The position numbers were made by a program, and so were the translations under genes. DNA of 64,000 nt from Haloarchaeobius sp. FL176 (GTDB lineage Archaea > Halobacteriota > Halobacteria > Halobacteriales > Natrialbaceae), in the NCBI RefSeq assembly GCF_024609245.1, contig NZ_JANJYH010000003.1, positions 389,166 to 453,165 of the forward strand, written 5' to 3'. Of the stretch, positions 25,971-34,699 are shown piece after piece. The notes under the pieces are model-generated. The model did not search any database. It was not told the DNA's origin and worked only from the letters and a program-made list of their open reading frames with translations. The stretch's first letter is position 1. Each line of letters starts with the position of its first letter.

Positions 25971-26231
25971 ATGCCGGGCCAGCGCGCGGTCGCCCTCGGC
26001 GAGTGAGGCGGCGACCTCGCGGTCGAGACGGTCGACCGACCCGACCCCGACCTGCCTCCCGGAGTTCCCGGGCACGAGTTCGCCGGCGTCGTCGAATCCG
26101 TCGGCGAGGGCGTCGACCCGACCCGCATCGATGCGGACGTGGGCGAATCCCTCTCGCTCGACGGGGTGGCCGACTACCACCGACGCCTGCGGCGCGGGGA
26201 AACGAGCGGGATGGGCGTGCTGAAGCCGTAG
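25971..26231 (+). pseudogene. Remnant of a zinc-type alcohol dehydrogenase (MDR) with internal deletion
   Basis: One frame from ATG 25971 to TAG 26229-26231 holds pieces of a medium-chain dehydrogenase: MPGQRAVALGE, an in-frame TGA, 'GDLAVETVDRPDPDLPPG', then 'VPGHEFAGVVESVGEGVD' (the GHExxGxV zinc-domain motif), then directly 'DYHRRLRRGETSGMGVLKP', which looks like a C-terminal end. The catalytic core and Rossmann domain (about 200 residues) are missing. A start, stop-interrupted body and truncated middle in one frame make this a decayed gene and not chance. It lies beside the cyclase gene. Confidence 0.75.
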
Positions 26232-26302
26232 GCGGTGGTGGGTCACGTATCGCGGCCCACGCCGACGGAACGCTTTTGACGCAGACGGACCCGGCAACTG
26301 GT

Positions 26303-26797
26303 ATGCAGGTCGCCATCGTCTCCGATTCTCACATCCCCGACCGGGAGGAGACCATCCCCGACGAGTTCGAGGAGCGAATCGCCGCCGCGGACCACGTCGT
26401 CCACGCGGGCGACTTCACGGGCACCGAGACGCTCTCCCACGTCCGCGAGCTGGCGGCCGAGCTGACCGCCGTCCACGGAAACATGGCCGCGCCGGACATC
26501 GACCTGCCGTCCGTTGCGTCGGTCGAACTCGGCGGCGTGACACTCGTCGTGACTCACGGGACGGTGCGGTCGCTGGAGGCGTGGTACGACACCGTCGCCG
26601 AGACCGTCCGTGAGCACGCCGACGAGCCCCGCGTCGGTGTCGGCGGCCACACCCACCGGCTGGAGGACGAGGTCCACGACGGCGTCCGGCTGCTCAACCC
26701 CGGGTCGGTGACGGGTGCCGACCCCGCGACGGCAGCGACCATGCTCACCGCCGAGGTCGACGACGGCGAGGTCGACGTGACCGTCCACGAGCGCTGA
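26303..26797 (+). CDS. YfcE/MJ0936-type metallophosphoesterase
   Basis: 164 residues. All metal-ligand blocks are present: 'VSDSHIPD', 'VVHAGDFTG', 'VHGNMAAPD', 'VTHG' and 'GGHTHR'. This is the short single-domain phosphodiesterase class whose archaeal member MJ0936 acts on artificial phosphodiesters; the natural substrate is unknown. A CTTTTGA box at 26272-26278 lies 25-31 bases upstream, supporting the ATG at 26303 and a leaderless transcript. Confidence 0.9.
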   Translation: MQVAIVSDSHIPDREETIPDEFEERIAAADHVVHAGDFTGTETLSHVRELAAELTAVHGNMAAPDIDLPSVASVELGGVTLVVTHGTVRSLEAWYDTVAETVREHADEPRVGVGGHTHRLEDEVHDGVRLLNPGSVTGADPATAATMLTAEVDDGEVDVTVHER

Positions 26798-26848
26798 GAC
26801 CCGCCCCGCACAGCCGACATCTATCTTCGAACGCGCGAATCGGAGGGT

Positions 26849-27025
26849 ATACGTCGTCTCTCGGGGTCACGGCTCGCCGTCGCCGCGCTACTCGCCGGGA
26901 ACGCCGTCCCGCTCGTCGGCGTGCTGGCGTTCGGCTGGAACGCGCACGGTCGGGCTGGACCGGCGATGACTCGACCCGACGCACCCCCGACTCTCCGGAC
27001 GGGCAGCCCGTGCCGGCGACACTAA
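26849..27025 (+). pseudogene. Possible fragment of a haloarchaeal membrane protein (DUF6498-like N-terminus)
   Basis: The frame ending at TAA 27023-27025 reads 'AALLAGNAVPLVGVLAFGWN', a first membrane helix of the kind seen at the start of DUF6498-type proteins, then loses all membrane character ('RPDAPPTLRTGSPCRRH'). No ATG precedes it. The 267-base gap between the phosphoesterase and the P-type ATPase holds nothing else I recognise. Could be chance. Confidence 0.28.
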
Positions 27026-27064
27026 CGCTAACTTCCCGGCCCTCGTCGTCCCATCCGACACCAG

Positions 27065-29758
27065 ATGGCGTGGCACACCGAGGACGTCGAGGCGGTGTTC
27101 GGGGAGCTCGACTCGTCACCCGACGGAATCGACCCGGACGAGGCGGAAGCGCGGCTCGAGGAGCACGGGCCGAACGAGATACACACCGAGGCGACCCGCG
27201 GCCCGCTGCAGGTGCTCCTCTCGCAGTTCACCAGCGCGCTCATCTGGGTGCTCATCGCGGCGGCCGCCCTCTCGCTCGTCATCGGCCACGCCGTCGACGC
27301 CGTCCTCATCGGCATCATCCTGCTCGCGAACGGGGTCTTCGGCTTCGTCCAGGAGTACCGCGCCGAGCAGAGCCTGGAGGCGCTCCGGGAGCTGTCCGCG
27401 CCGGAGGTCGTGGTCCGGCGCGGCGGGGCGGAGCGGACCGCCCCCGCGACGGACCTCGTGCCGGGCGATATGGTCGTCCTCAGCGAGGGCGACGTGGTGC
27501 CCGCCGACGCGCGCCTCGTGGAGACGCACTCGATAGAGGTCGACGAGGCCGCGCTCACGGGCGAGAGCGTCCCCGTCTCGAAGTCGACCGGTACCCTGCC
27601 GGCGGAGACGCCCCTCGCGGAGCGCTCGAACACCGTCTACCGGGGGACGAGCGTCACCCGGGGCCGCGCCGTCGCGGTCGTCGTCGACACCGGGATGGAG
27701 ACCGAGGTCGGTGCCATCGCAACCGAGCTGCTCACCGCGGCGGAGACCAAGACGCCGCTGCAGCGCAGCCTCGACGCGCTCGGCCGACGCCTCGGGTTTG
27801 CGGTCCTCGCGCTCGCAGCCATCGTCATCCCGGTGCTCGTCTACGGCGGCACGTCGTGGGTGCAGGCCGGCCTGGCAGGCGTCTCGCTCGCCGTCGCGGC
27901 CATCCCCGAGGGCCTGCCGGCCATCGTCACGCTGACGCTCGCGCTCGGGGTGCGCAAGATGGCCGACGAGAACGCGCTCGTCCGCACGCTGCCGGCGGTC
28001 GAGGCGCTCGGCGCGGTCGACGTCGTCTGTACGGACAAGACCGGCACGCTCACCGAGGGCGAGATGCGCGTGCAGGTCGGCTGGATAGCCGACGGGACGG
28101 TCGACCTCGGTACCGACGACGGGCCCAGCGGCGCGGACGACGCCGCCGGACCGGCCGCCAGCGACGGCGGCGAGGTGTCCGACACGGCCGAGCCGGTCGC
28201 CGCCGCCGAGACGGACGACCGCGTGGGGCTCCTGCTGGAGATCGGCGCGCTCTGCAACGACGCGACGGCCGACGACGGCGACCCGACCGAGCGCGCGCTC
28301 GTCGCGGCCGCCGAGAACCACGGCATCGACGTCCCGGCGCTCCGGGAGGAGCGCGAGCGCGTCGACGAGATATCGTTCTCGTCCGAGCGCAAGCGCATGG
28401 CGACCGTCCACGACGACGTGGTGTACGTCAAGGGTGCGCCGGGCGTCGTCCTCGAACGCTCGTCCAGAATCCTCACCGCGGACGGGCCAGTCGAACTGGA
28501 CGAGGCGACCAGAGACCGCGTCAGCGAGCAGGTCGAGACGTTCGCGGACGACGCGCTCCGGGTGCTCGCCTTCGCGTACAAGGACCGAAGCGACGACGGC
28601 GACACCGAGGAGAACCTCGTCCTCGTCGGTCTGCAGGGACTGCTTGACCCGCCCCGCAGGGAGGTGCGCGACGCTATCGCCGACACCAACCGTGCCGGCA
28701 TCGACGTGAAGGTTATCACCGGCGACAACGCGGTCACGGCGGGCGCGATCGCCCGCGAGGTCGGCATCGAGTCCGACGTGCTGACCGGGAGCGACGTCGC
28801 CGCACTCTCCGACGAGGAGCTACGGGCCCGGGTCGAGGAGGTGGACGTGTTCGCCCGCGCCGACCCCGGTCACAAGGTGCGTATCCTCACGGCGCTGCAG
28901 GCGTCGGGACACTCCGTCGCGATGACCGGCGACGGTGTCAACGACGCGCCGGCGCTGAAGAACGCCGACGTCGGCATCGCGATGGGTGTCCGGGGCACCG
29001 ACGTGGCCAAGCAGGCCAGCGACATCGTCCTGCTCGACGACAACTACGCGACCATCCGCACCGCCATCAGCCGCGGGCGGAAGATCTTCGACAACATCTG
29101 GAAGTTCGTCGCCTACCTGCTGAGCGCGAACGCCGCCGAGGTCGCGCTCGTGTTCATCGCGTCGCTCTTTGGCTACCTCGTGCTCCCGGCGGTCCAGCTG
29201 CTCTGGATCAACCTGCTCACCGACGGACTGCCGGCGCTCGCACTCGGCACCGACCCCGCCGGCGACGTGATGGACCGCGAGCCGCGCAGCCGGGCCGCCG
29301 GCATCATCGACCGCGAGATGCTCACGTTCATCGGCGGTGCGGGACTCACCGTGACCGTCGTGATGCTCGGCCTGCTCGTCTACGTGCTCGACGGCGCGGC
29401 CAGCGTGACGCCTTACGCCATGACGATGGTGTTCACCGGCTTCGTCGTCTTCGAGTTCCTGAAACTGTACGTCGTGCGCTGGTCACGAGGGACGCCACTC
29501 GTCTCGAACCGGTGGCTCGGGCTCGCCGTCGGCACGTCGCTCGCGCTCCACCTCTCGGTGCTGTACACGCCGCTCTCGGAGTACTTCGGCACCGTCGCGC
29601 TCACCCTGTCGGACTGGGGAATCCTCGCCGCGGCGCTGCTCGTCGGTCTCGGCCCGCTGCTCGGCATCGGCTCGCTGGTGCGGCGGCACAGCCGCCACCA
29701 CGAGGACGACGGTGACGACGACGAGGGAGGCGGACTCAGCCCGGAAGCAGCAGGTTGA
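27065..29758 (+). CDS. P-type cation-translocating ATPase (type II, Ca2+/Na+-like)
   Basis: 897 residues. Cation_ATPase_N domain at the start ('VEAVFGELDSSPDGIDPDEA'), actuator motif LTGES, the M4 motif IPEGLPAIV of type II pumps, the phosphorylated Asp324 in CTDKTGTLT, the hinge 'TGDGVNDAPAL' near residue 622, and a C-terminal block of six helices. An acidic low-complexity insert of about 40 residues follows the phosphorylation site ('DDGPSGADDAAG'), a halophilic embellishment. It pumps a cation out of the cytoplasm. PEGLP is shared by Ca2+ and Na+ pumps, so the ion is not settled. Its 3' end overlaps that of the convergent VIT1-like gene by 23 bases. Confidence 0.92.
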   Translation: MAWHTEDVEAVFGELDSSPDGIDPDEAEARLEEHGPNEIHTEATRGPLQVLLSQFTSALIWVLIAAAALSLVIGHAVDAVLIGIILLANGVFGFVQEYRAEQSLEALRELSAPEVVVRRGGAERTAPATDLVPGDMVVLSEGDVVPADARLVETHSIEVDEAALTGESVPVSKSTGTLPAETPLAERSNTVYRGTSVTRGRAVAVVVDTGMETEVGAIATELLTAAETKTPLQRSLDALGRRLGFAVLALAAIVIPVLVYGGTSWVQAGLAGVSLAVAAIPEGLPAIVTLTLALGVRKMADENALVRTLPAVEALGAVDVVCTDKTGTLTEGEMRVQVGWIADGTVDLGTDDGPSGADDAAGPAASDGGEVSDTAEPVAAAETDDRVGLLLEIGALCNDATADDGDPTERALVAAAENHGIDVPALREERERVDEISFSSERKRMATVHDDVVYVKGAPGVVLERSSRILTADGPVELDEATRDRVSEQVETFADDALRVLAFAYKDRSDDGDTEENLVLVGLQGLLDPPRREVRDAIADTNRAGIDVKVITGDNAVTAGAIAREVGIESDVLTGSDVAALSDEELRARVEEVDVFARADPGHKVRILTALQASGHSVAMTGDGVNDAPALKNADVGIAMGVRGTDVAKQASDIVLLDDNYATIRTAISRGRKIFDNIWKFVAYLLSANAAEVALVFIASLFGYLVLPAVQLLWINLLTDGLPALALGTDPAGDVMDREPRSRAAGIIDREMLTFIGGAGLTVTVVMLGLLVYVLDGAASVTPYAMTMVFTGFVVFEFLKLYVVRWSRGTPLVSNRWLGLAVGTSLALHLSVLYTPLSEYFGTVALTLSDWGILAAALLVGLGPLLGIGSLVRRHSRHHEDDGDDDEGGGLSPEAAG

Positions 29759-30317
29759 TAGCGGCGACCGCGAGCCCAGCGAGCCCCATCCGCGCCGCCG
29801 AGACGTACCACCGGTGGCCCGAGATGGAACCCATGTACGCACCGAACGTCGAGAGCACGCCGACGCCCAGGGCGACGCCGACGACGGCGGCCTCGGCGAT
29901 GCTGAACACCGTCCCCTCGAACAGGAACGGCGAGAGCGGGACGAGCACGCCGATCAGCGGGCCGAGTCCGCTCGCGACGGCGTGGAACAGTCGTGCGCCG
30001 CTCTGCTCGCGCTGGATGCGCGTGTCGTCGAGGTCGGTGAGCATCGCGCGCTCGATGCGCTGTCTCTCCGCGCTCGTCTCGGCGCGTTCGATCTCCCAGA
30101 CGCTCCAGACGGCCGACGTGGTGAGGCCGACCGCCGCGCCGAGGCCGATCTTCACGACCGCCATGCCGTCCGGCACCCCGGTCAGTACCGCGCCGACGAC
30201 GACCCCGATGCTGGTGAGGGTCCCGTCGAACCCGTTCGAGATGAAGTACCGCCGGGCGATGGAGCGGACGTCCTCCTTCCCGAGCAGCCGCAGGAGGCGC
30301 TGGTAGGTCGAGGGCAC
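29736..30317 (-). CDS. VIT1/CCC1-like membrane transporter
   Basis: 193 residues with about four to five helices. 'YFISNGFDGTLTSIGVVVGA' is the first-helix signature of the VIT1/CCC1 vacuolar iron/manganese transporter family, followed by a charged helical hairpin ('ERQRIERAMLTDLDD') and paired C-terminal helices. Known members move Fe2+ or Mn2+ out of the cytosol in exchange for protons. It follows the DUF211 gene with a two-base gap on the same strand. The metal is inferred only from family. Confidence 0.82.
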   Translation of the reverse strand: MPSTYQRLLRLLGKEDVRSIARRYFISNGFDGTLTSIGVVVGAVLTGVPDGMAVVKIGLGAAVGLTTSAVWSVWEIERAETSAERQRIERAMLTDLDDTRIQREQSGARLFHAVASGLGPLIGVLVPLSPFLFEGTVFSIAEAAVVGVALGVGVLSTFGAYMGSISGHRWYVSAARMGLAGLAVAAINLLLPG

Positions 30318-30319
30318 GG

Positions 30320-30607
30320 TCAGTCCTGTGGGGTCCTGCGGTCCTCGACGACCCGCTCCCCGCAGGCGACCTCGTCGACCGAGTGGACGGTGCCACCGAG
30401 CGTCTCGACCGTCTCCTCGACCACCCCGAAGTCGACGGCCTCGCCCTCGAAGGTGAGCTTGACGTTCTGGACCTCCTTGTCGAGTTCGACGAGCGACGAC
30501 GTGACGCCCTCGACACCGTCGAGCTCGGACAGGTGTTCGGTGAACTCGACGAGCGGTGGCTCGTGCGGTTTCAGCACGTCGACGACGAGACGACGGACGG
30601 GAGCCAT
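30320..30607 (-). CDS. DUF211 domain protein
   Basis: 95 residues. 'MAPVRRLVVDVLKPHEPPLVEF' and 'LDGVEGVTSSLVELDKEVQNVKL' give the ferredoxin-like beta-alpha-beta fold of DUF211, a small oligomeric archaeal family with a proposed metal- or ligand-binding role. It precedes the VIT1-like transporter in a two-gene operon, and I infer a sensing or metal-handling partnership. A CGTTTTTCTC stretch just upstream (minus strand, about 30628-30638) could be the promoter. Confidence 0.85.
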   Translation of the reverse strand: MAPVRRLVVDVLKPHEPPLVEFTEHLSELDGVEGVTSSLVELDKEVQNVKLTFEGEAVDFGVVEETVETLGGTVHSVDEVACGERVVEDRRTPQD

Positions 30608-30687
30608 ACGCCCACGTTCCGGGCCCGAGGAGAAAAACGTAGCCTCGGTTCCGAGGCCGTGAGAGTCGCCAGCCGCGGGCAGTATGC

Positions 30688-32610
30688 CTACTCCGTCGGC
30701 TGGACCGGGAGCTCGATGTGGGTCGGGTTGTCCGCCTCGTGGAACACGGTGTTCTCGGCGACGCGCGTCTCCTCCCCGCCGTAGAGCGGCCCGCCGGTGT
30801 TGTGGTTCACGTCGAAGCGCGGCCAGTTCGAGGAGGAGATGTCGAGCCGGATGCGGTGGCCGGCGTCGAAGCGGTTCGCCGTGTCGTACGGCTCCATGTA
30901 GAACTCGTACACCTCGTCGGCGTCGAGCAGATCGGGCTCGTCGCGGTAGCTTCGGTAGCGCCCCCGGCAGATGGCGTCCGAGAGGTTGAGCGCGTAGCCG
31001 TCGGGGTAGTCCTCGCTCTCGGGGTACTCGTCGACGAGCTTCGCGGTGAAGTCGGTGTCCGGGCCGTCGGTCGCACCGAAGACGCGGACCCGGATAGGGC
31101 CCGCTATCTCGACCGGCTCGTCGAGCGGCGGCGTCCGGAACACCTGGACGTCGGCGCGGTCGGCGAGGGGGCCGTAGGGCTCGCTCGCGCCGAAGGTTCC
31201 CTCGTGGGTCCGCTGGTCGTAGCCGCCCCGTCCCGCGAAGTCGATGATGTTCCGGTCGCCCAGCGGGTACGCCTCGACTGACTCCGCCCGCGGCTCGTAG
31301 GTGAGGTAGGATGAGGTGTTGCCGCCGATGGTCGGGACGGGGTCGTCGGGGTCGAACTCGTAGGTGGTCGCGGAGTCGGTGGCGGTCGGTTTCGCCGTCG
31401 AGAGCGTGCCGTCGCCGTGGGCGTAGAACGTCGTCATCTCGGTGCCGGCGGGCGGCCACGCGTCGGCACTGCGCCACTCGCCGCCGTGGAACAGGTGGCC
31501 GTCGTCGGACCGGTGGCCGTCGCCGGTTCCCATCAGGAAGTACTCCACGCGGGGGTGGTCCCACGACGCCTCGCCGCGGAGGTAGTGGTCGAAAAAGCGC
31601 TTGCGGGTCTCGCGGTACTTCCGGGTCGCGTCCTCGCCGAACGCGAGGTCGCCGGCGGTCGGCTGCTCCCACGTCAGCGGCGGGAACAGCAGCTGCTCGC
31701 TGTGGTCGTGCCCGCCGGGAAGCCGCGCGAGGTGGGTCCACGGCCCCATCAGCAGGTAGTGGTCCGACTCCTTGCGGTCGGCGAGGCCGACGAAGTTGTC
31801 ACAGGTAGCGCCGGTGTAGGAGTCGTACCAGCCCCCCGAGTAGACGGTGGGCACGTCCGCGCTCTCGTCGTAGTGGCGCTCGAAGTTGACGCCGGGGTTC
31901 TGCCAGCGGTCGTCGCTCGCGCTCCCGGTCTCCATGATGTCGAACGCCCACTCCTCGTACGCCGGGAGTTCGGCGAGGGCGGTCTCGCCGCGTTCGACCG
32001 GGGCGTCCTCCAGCACCTCGCGGAAGTCGACGTCGGCGAAGACCTGCTGCACGTCGGGGTCGGCGAGGCTCTCGTGGGCGAAGCCCGCACCCAGGGTGAA
32101 GGCCCAGGAGAGCCAGCGCTGCTCGAACGCGCCGTTGTGCCGGAACGTCTTCTCCCGGCCGTTGGCCGCGCCCATGTTGACGAACATCCCGGCGAGGCCG
32201 TCGGGGGCCTGCGTGGCGAGCGCACTCTGGACCCACGCGCCGTAGGAGGTGCCGAGCGTGGCGACCTGTCCGTCGCAGTACCCCTGCGCGGCCAGCCATT
32301 CGACGGTGTCCGCGCCGTCTTCGGCCTCGTTGACGTGGATTTCGAACTCGCCCTCGCTGTCGAAGCGCCCGCGCACGTCCTGGATGGCGATGACGTAGCC
32401 CCGCGAGGCGTACCACTCGCCGTGCCGGGTCCGCCCGCCGGTCTTGTCGTACGGCGTCCGGTCGAGGATGACGGGTCGCGGCTCGTCGATTGGCTCGTGG
32501 GTGTCGGGGTCGGCGGGCCGGTAGACGTCCGTCGCGAGCCGGGTCCCGTCCCGCATCTCGATCATGACGTTCAGGTCGGCGTGGACGGCGTAGCGCGGTT
32601 CGTCTGTCAT
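30688..32610 (-). CDS. CocE/NonD family X-Pro dipeptidyl-peptidase-like hydrolase
   Basis: 640 residues from the ATG at 32610. The alpha/beta-hydrolase part (about 10-330) opens with 'VMIEMRDGTRLATDVYRPAD' and contains the nucleophile elbow GTSYGAW; the oxyanion and acid/His regions follow ('SGGWYDSYTG', 'GPWTH'). The C-terminal about 220 residues are the PepX_C jelly-roll ('EPVEIAGPIRVRVFGATDGPDTDF'). Known relatives cleave esters (cocaine esterase), acyl groups or X-Pro dipeptides. No signal peptide is visible, so it is probably cytoplasmic. Substrate unknown. Confidence 0.9.
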   Translation of the reverse strand: MTDEPRYAVHADLNVMIEMRDGTRLATDVYRPADPDTHEPIDEPRPVILDRTPYDKTGGRTRHGEWYASRGYVIAIQDVRGRFDSEGEFEIHVNEAEDGADTVEWLAAQGYCDGQVATLGTSYGAWVQSALATQAPDGLAGMFVNMGAANGREKTFRHNGAFEQRWLSWAFTLGAGFAHESLADPDVQQVFADVDFREVLEDAPVERGETALAELPAYEEWAFDIMETGSASDDRWQNPGVNFERHYDESADVPTVYSGGWYDSYTGATCDNFVGLADRKESDHYLLMGPWTHLARLPGGHDHSEQLLFPPLTWEQPTAGDLAFGEDATRKYRETRKRFFDHYLRGEASWDHPRVEYFLMGTGDGHRSDDGHLFHGGEWRSADAWPPAGTEMTTFYAHGDGTLSTAKPTATDSATTYEFDPDDPVPTIGGNTSSYLTYEPRAESVEAYPLGDRNIIDFAGRGGYDQRTHEGTFGASEPYGPLADRADVQVFRTPPLDEPVEIAGPIRVRVFGATDGPDTDFTAKLVDEYPESEDYPDGYALNLSDAICRGRYRSYRDEPDLLDADEVYEFYMEPYDTANRFDAGHRIRLDISSSNWPRFDVNHNTGGPLYGGEETRVAENTVFHEADNPTHIELPVQPTE

Positions 32611-32817
32611 ACACCCACACACCGCCACAGTTCGCAAATAGCTTGCCCCGTCCCTGTGGCCCGGAAACCGTGCGTGGGCGGCGCTCCGGTCTCACGGCCG
32701 CTGCTACCGTCGATAGGTAACTAGTGAGGCCCCGGCCCGGACTCGACGCCCCCGTAACCCGCCGATACCTCCAGCGTCACGCGTCGAACGACCAATTTAC
32801 CGTTCGAAACGACGACA

Positions 32818-32887
32818 GTTTTAATTACGATGTTTCTGATTGAAGGGGTATAGTGTGGCAAGGGGACACGTAACACACTATCGGAGG
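32818..32887 (+). promoter_or_regulatory. TATA box and unusual Shine-Dalgarno leader of the nucleobase permease
   Basis: GTTTTAATT at 32818-32826 is a strong TATA box, but the ATG at 32893 is about 40 bases beyond the expected transcription start. A GGAGG at 32883-32887, five bases before the ATG, provides a ribosome binding site. Most genes here seem leaderless, so a true leader with Shine-Dalgarno is noteworthy and could be a site of post-transcriptional control. Confidence 0.55.
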
Positions 32888-32892
32888 CACAC

Positions 32893-34563
32893 ATGAGCAA
32901 CGAAGACAACACGGACGACTTCGACGACGTCGACGAACCACCGATTCCCGAGGAGGGACGGGCCGCGGCGGGAGGTGCGGAGCAGTCCGACTTCGTCGAG
33001 TACGGAATCGACGACAAACCACCCCTCGGAGAGTCGATCCTCCTGGGCATCCAGCACTACCTGACGATGATCGGTGCGACCATCGCCATCCCGCTGGTGC
33101 TCGCGGGGGCGATGGCGATGCCGGGGTCCGGCGCTCCGGGTGCACCACCCGGAACGGAGACCGCGAAACTCATCGGGACGTTCTTCGTGGTGTCCGGGGT
33201 CGCCACACTCGCACAGACCACGCTCGGGAACCGCTATCCCATCGTGCAGGGCGGAACGTTCTCGATGCTCGCACCCGCACTCGCCATCATCGGCGTCATC
33301 GCCAGCAACGGTGGGGGCTGGGAGACGATGATACTCGAGCTACAGGGTGCGGTCATCGTCGCCGGCGTCGCCGAGGTGCTCATCGGCTATTTCGGCATCA
33401 TGGGCTGGCTCAAGCGACACATGGGCCCCATCGTCATCGCCCCGGTCATCGCCCTCATCGGGTTATCGCTGTTCAGCGTCGGGCAGATAACCTCGGCGAC
33501 ACAGAACTGGTGGCTACTCGGGCTGACGGTGCTGCTCATCGTCGCCTTCTCGCAGTACCTCAACGACTACAACCGGGCGTTCCGGCTGTTTCCGGTCCTG
33601 CTCGCGCTCGTCGCGGCGTGGCTCGTCGCGGCCGCGCTGTCGGTGACGGGTATCTACGCGACTGGGACGGCGGGGTACATCAACTTCGACACCGTGACCA
33701 ACGCCGAGCCGATCCTCGCCATCTATCCGCTGCAGTGGGGGATGCCGCAGTTCACGGGCTCGTTCATCATCGGGATGTTCGCCGGGATGCTCGCGTCGGT
33801 CATCGAGAGCTTCGGTGACTACCACTCCGTCGCTCGCATGGCCGGCAAGGGTGCACCGAACGCGCAGCGCGTCAACCACGGCATCGGCATGGAGGGCATC
33901 GGCAACACGTTGGCTGGAATCATGGGGACCGGCAACGGCTCGACCTCGTACACGGAGAACGTCGGCGCCATCGGCATCACCGGCGTCGCCTCGCGGTACG
34001 TCGTCCAGATCGGTGCCGTCGTGATGCTCATCGTCGGTTTCGTCGGCTACTTCGGGCAGCTCGTCGCGACCATCCCGAACCCCATCGTCGGGGGGCTGTT
34101 CCTGGCGATGTTCGGGCAGATCGCGGCGGTCGGCCTCTCGCAGCTGAAGTTCGTCGACCTCGACAAGAACCGGAACGTGTTCATCATCGGCATCGCGCTG
34201 TTCGCCGGCCTCGCCATCCCGGCGTACATGGGGAACGTCGCCGCGGCGTCGGACGTCGGCGGTGCGACCGCGTTGCAAGCGGGGCTGGCTGGCGAGTTCC
34301 CGTTCAGCCTGCTTGAGGGCGTCGAGGTTGCCGGCGTCTCGCCGCTTGGCATCATCGCGACGACGACGTTCGTCATCGGCAGCACCGGCATGGCCGTCGG
34401 TGGCATCGTCGCGTTCGTCCTCGACAACACCATCCCCGGCACCCGCGAGGAGCGCGGGCTGACGACCTGGGAGGACATCACCGAGGACGCCGACGAGTTC
34501 AAGCCGTTCTGGGAGCGTCTGGGCGGCAGCGACGACGAGCGCCCCGCGCCCGGCGGCGACTGA
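32893..34563 (+). CDS. NCS2 (UraA/NAT) family nucleobase permease
   Basis: 556 residues, about 14 hydrophobic helices between an acidic N-terminal tail (1-45) and a C-terminal tail. The NAT signature [QEP]-N-x-G-x4-T-[RKG] is present as ENVGAIGITG. Glu at the first place is what UraA (uracil) has; Gln is usual in xanthine/urate carriers. A uracil-like substrate with proton symport is therefore the better guess, though databases will call it 'uracil-xanthine permease'. It has its own promoter and a Shine-Dalgarno leader. It lies 8 kb from the molybdenum hydroxylase genes. Confidence 0.9.
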   Translation: MSNEDNTDDFDDVDEPPIPEEGRAAAGGAEQSDFVEYGIDDKPPLGESILLGIQHYLTMIGATIAIPLVLAGAMAMPGSGAPGAPPGTETAKLIGTFFVVSGVATLAQTTLGNRYPIVQGGTFSMLAPALAIIGVIASNGGGWETMILELQGAVIVAGVAEVLIGYFGIMGWLKRHMGPIVIAPVIALIGLSLFSVGQITSATQNWWLLGLTVLLIVAFSQYLNDYNRAFRLFPVLLALVAAWLVAAALSVTGIYATGTAGYINFDTVTNAEPILAIYPLQWGMPQFTGSFIIGMFAGMLASVIESFGDYHSVARMAGKGAPNAQRVNHGIGMEGIGNTLAGIMGTGNGSTSYTENVGAIGITGVASRYVVQIGAVVMLIVGFVGYFGQLVATIPNPIVGGLFLAMFGQIAAVGLSQLKFVDLDKNRNVFIIGIALFAGLAIPAYMGNVAAASDVGGATALQAGLAGEFPFSLLEGVEVAGVSPLGIIATTTFVIGSTGMAVGGIVAFVLDNTIPGTREERGLTTWEDITEDADEFKPFWERLGGSDDERPAPGGD

Positions 34564-34699
34564 CCGCGGGCGGACGAACGGACATCCACACCTGTTCTTT
34601 CGGGGGTGCTCCACCAGCGACGGCGACGCCTCGCCCCACCCCTGGCGACACCCCCGTCCACCGCAACAGTCAGGGACCTGGGGGGCGCGAGAGGGGAAC

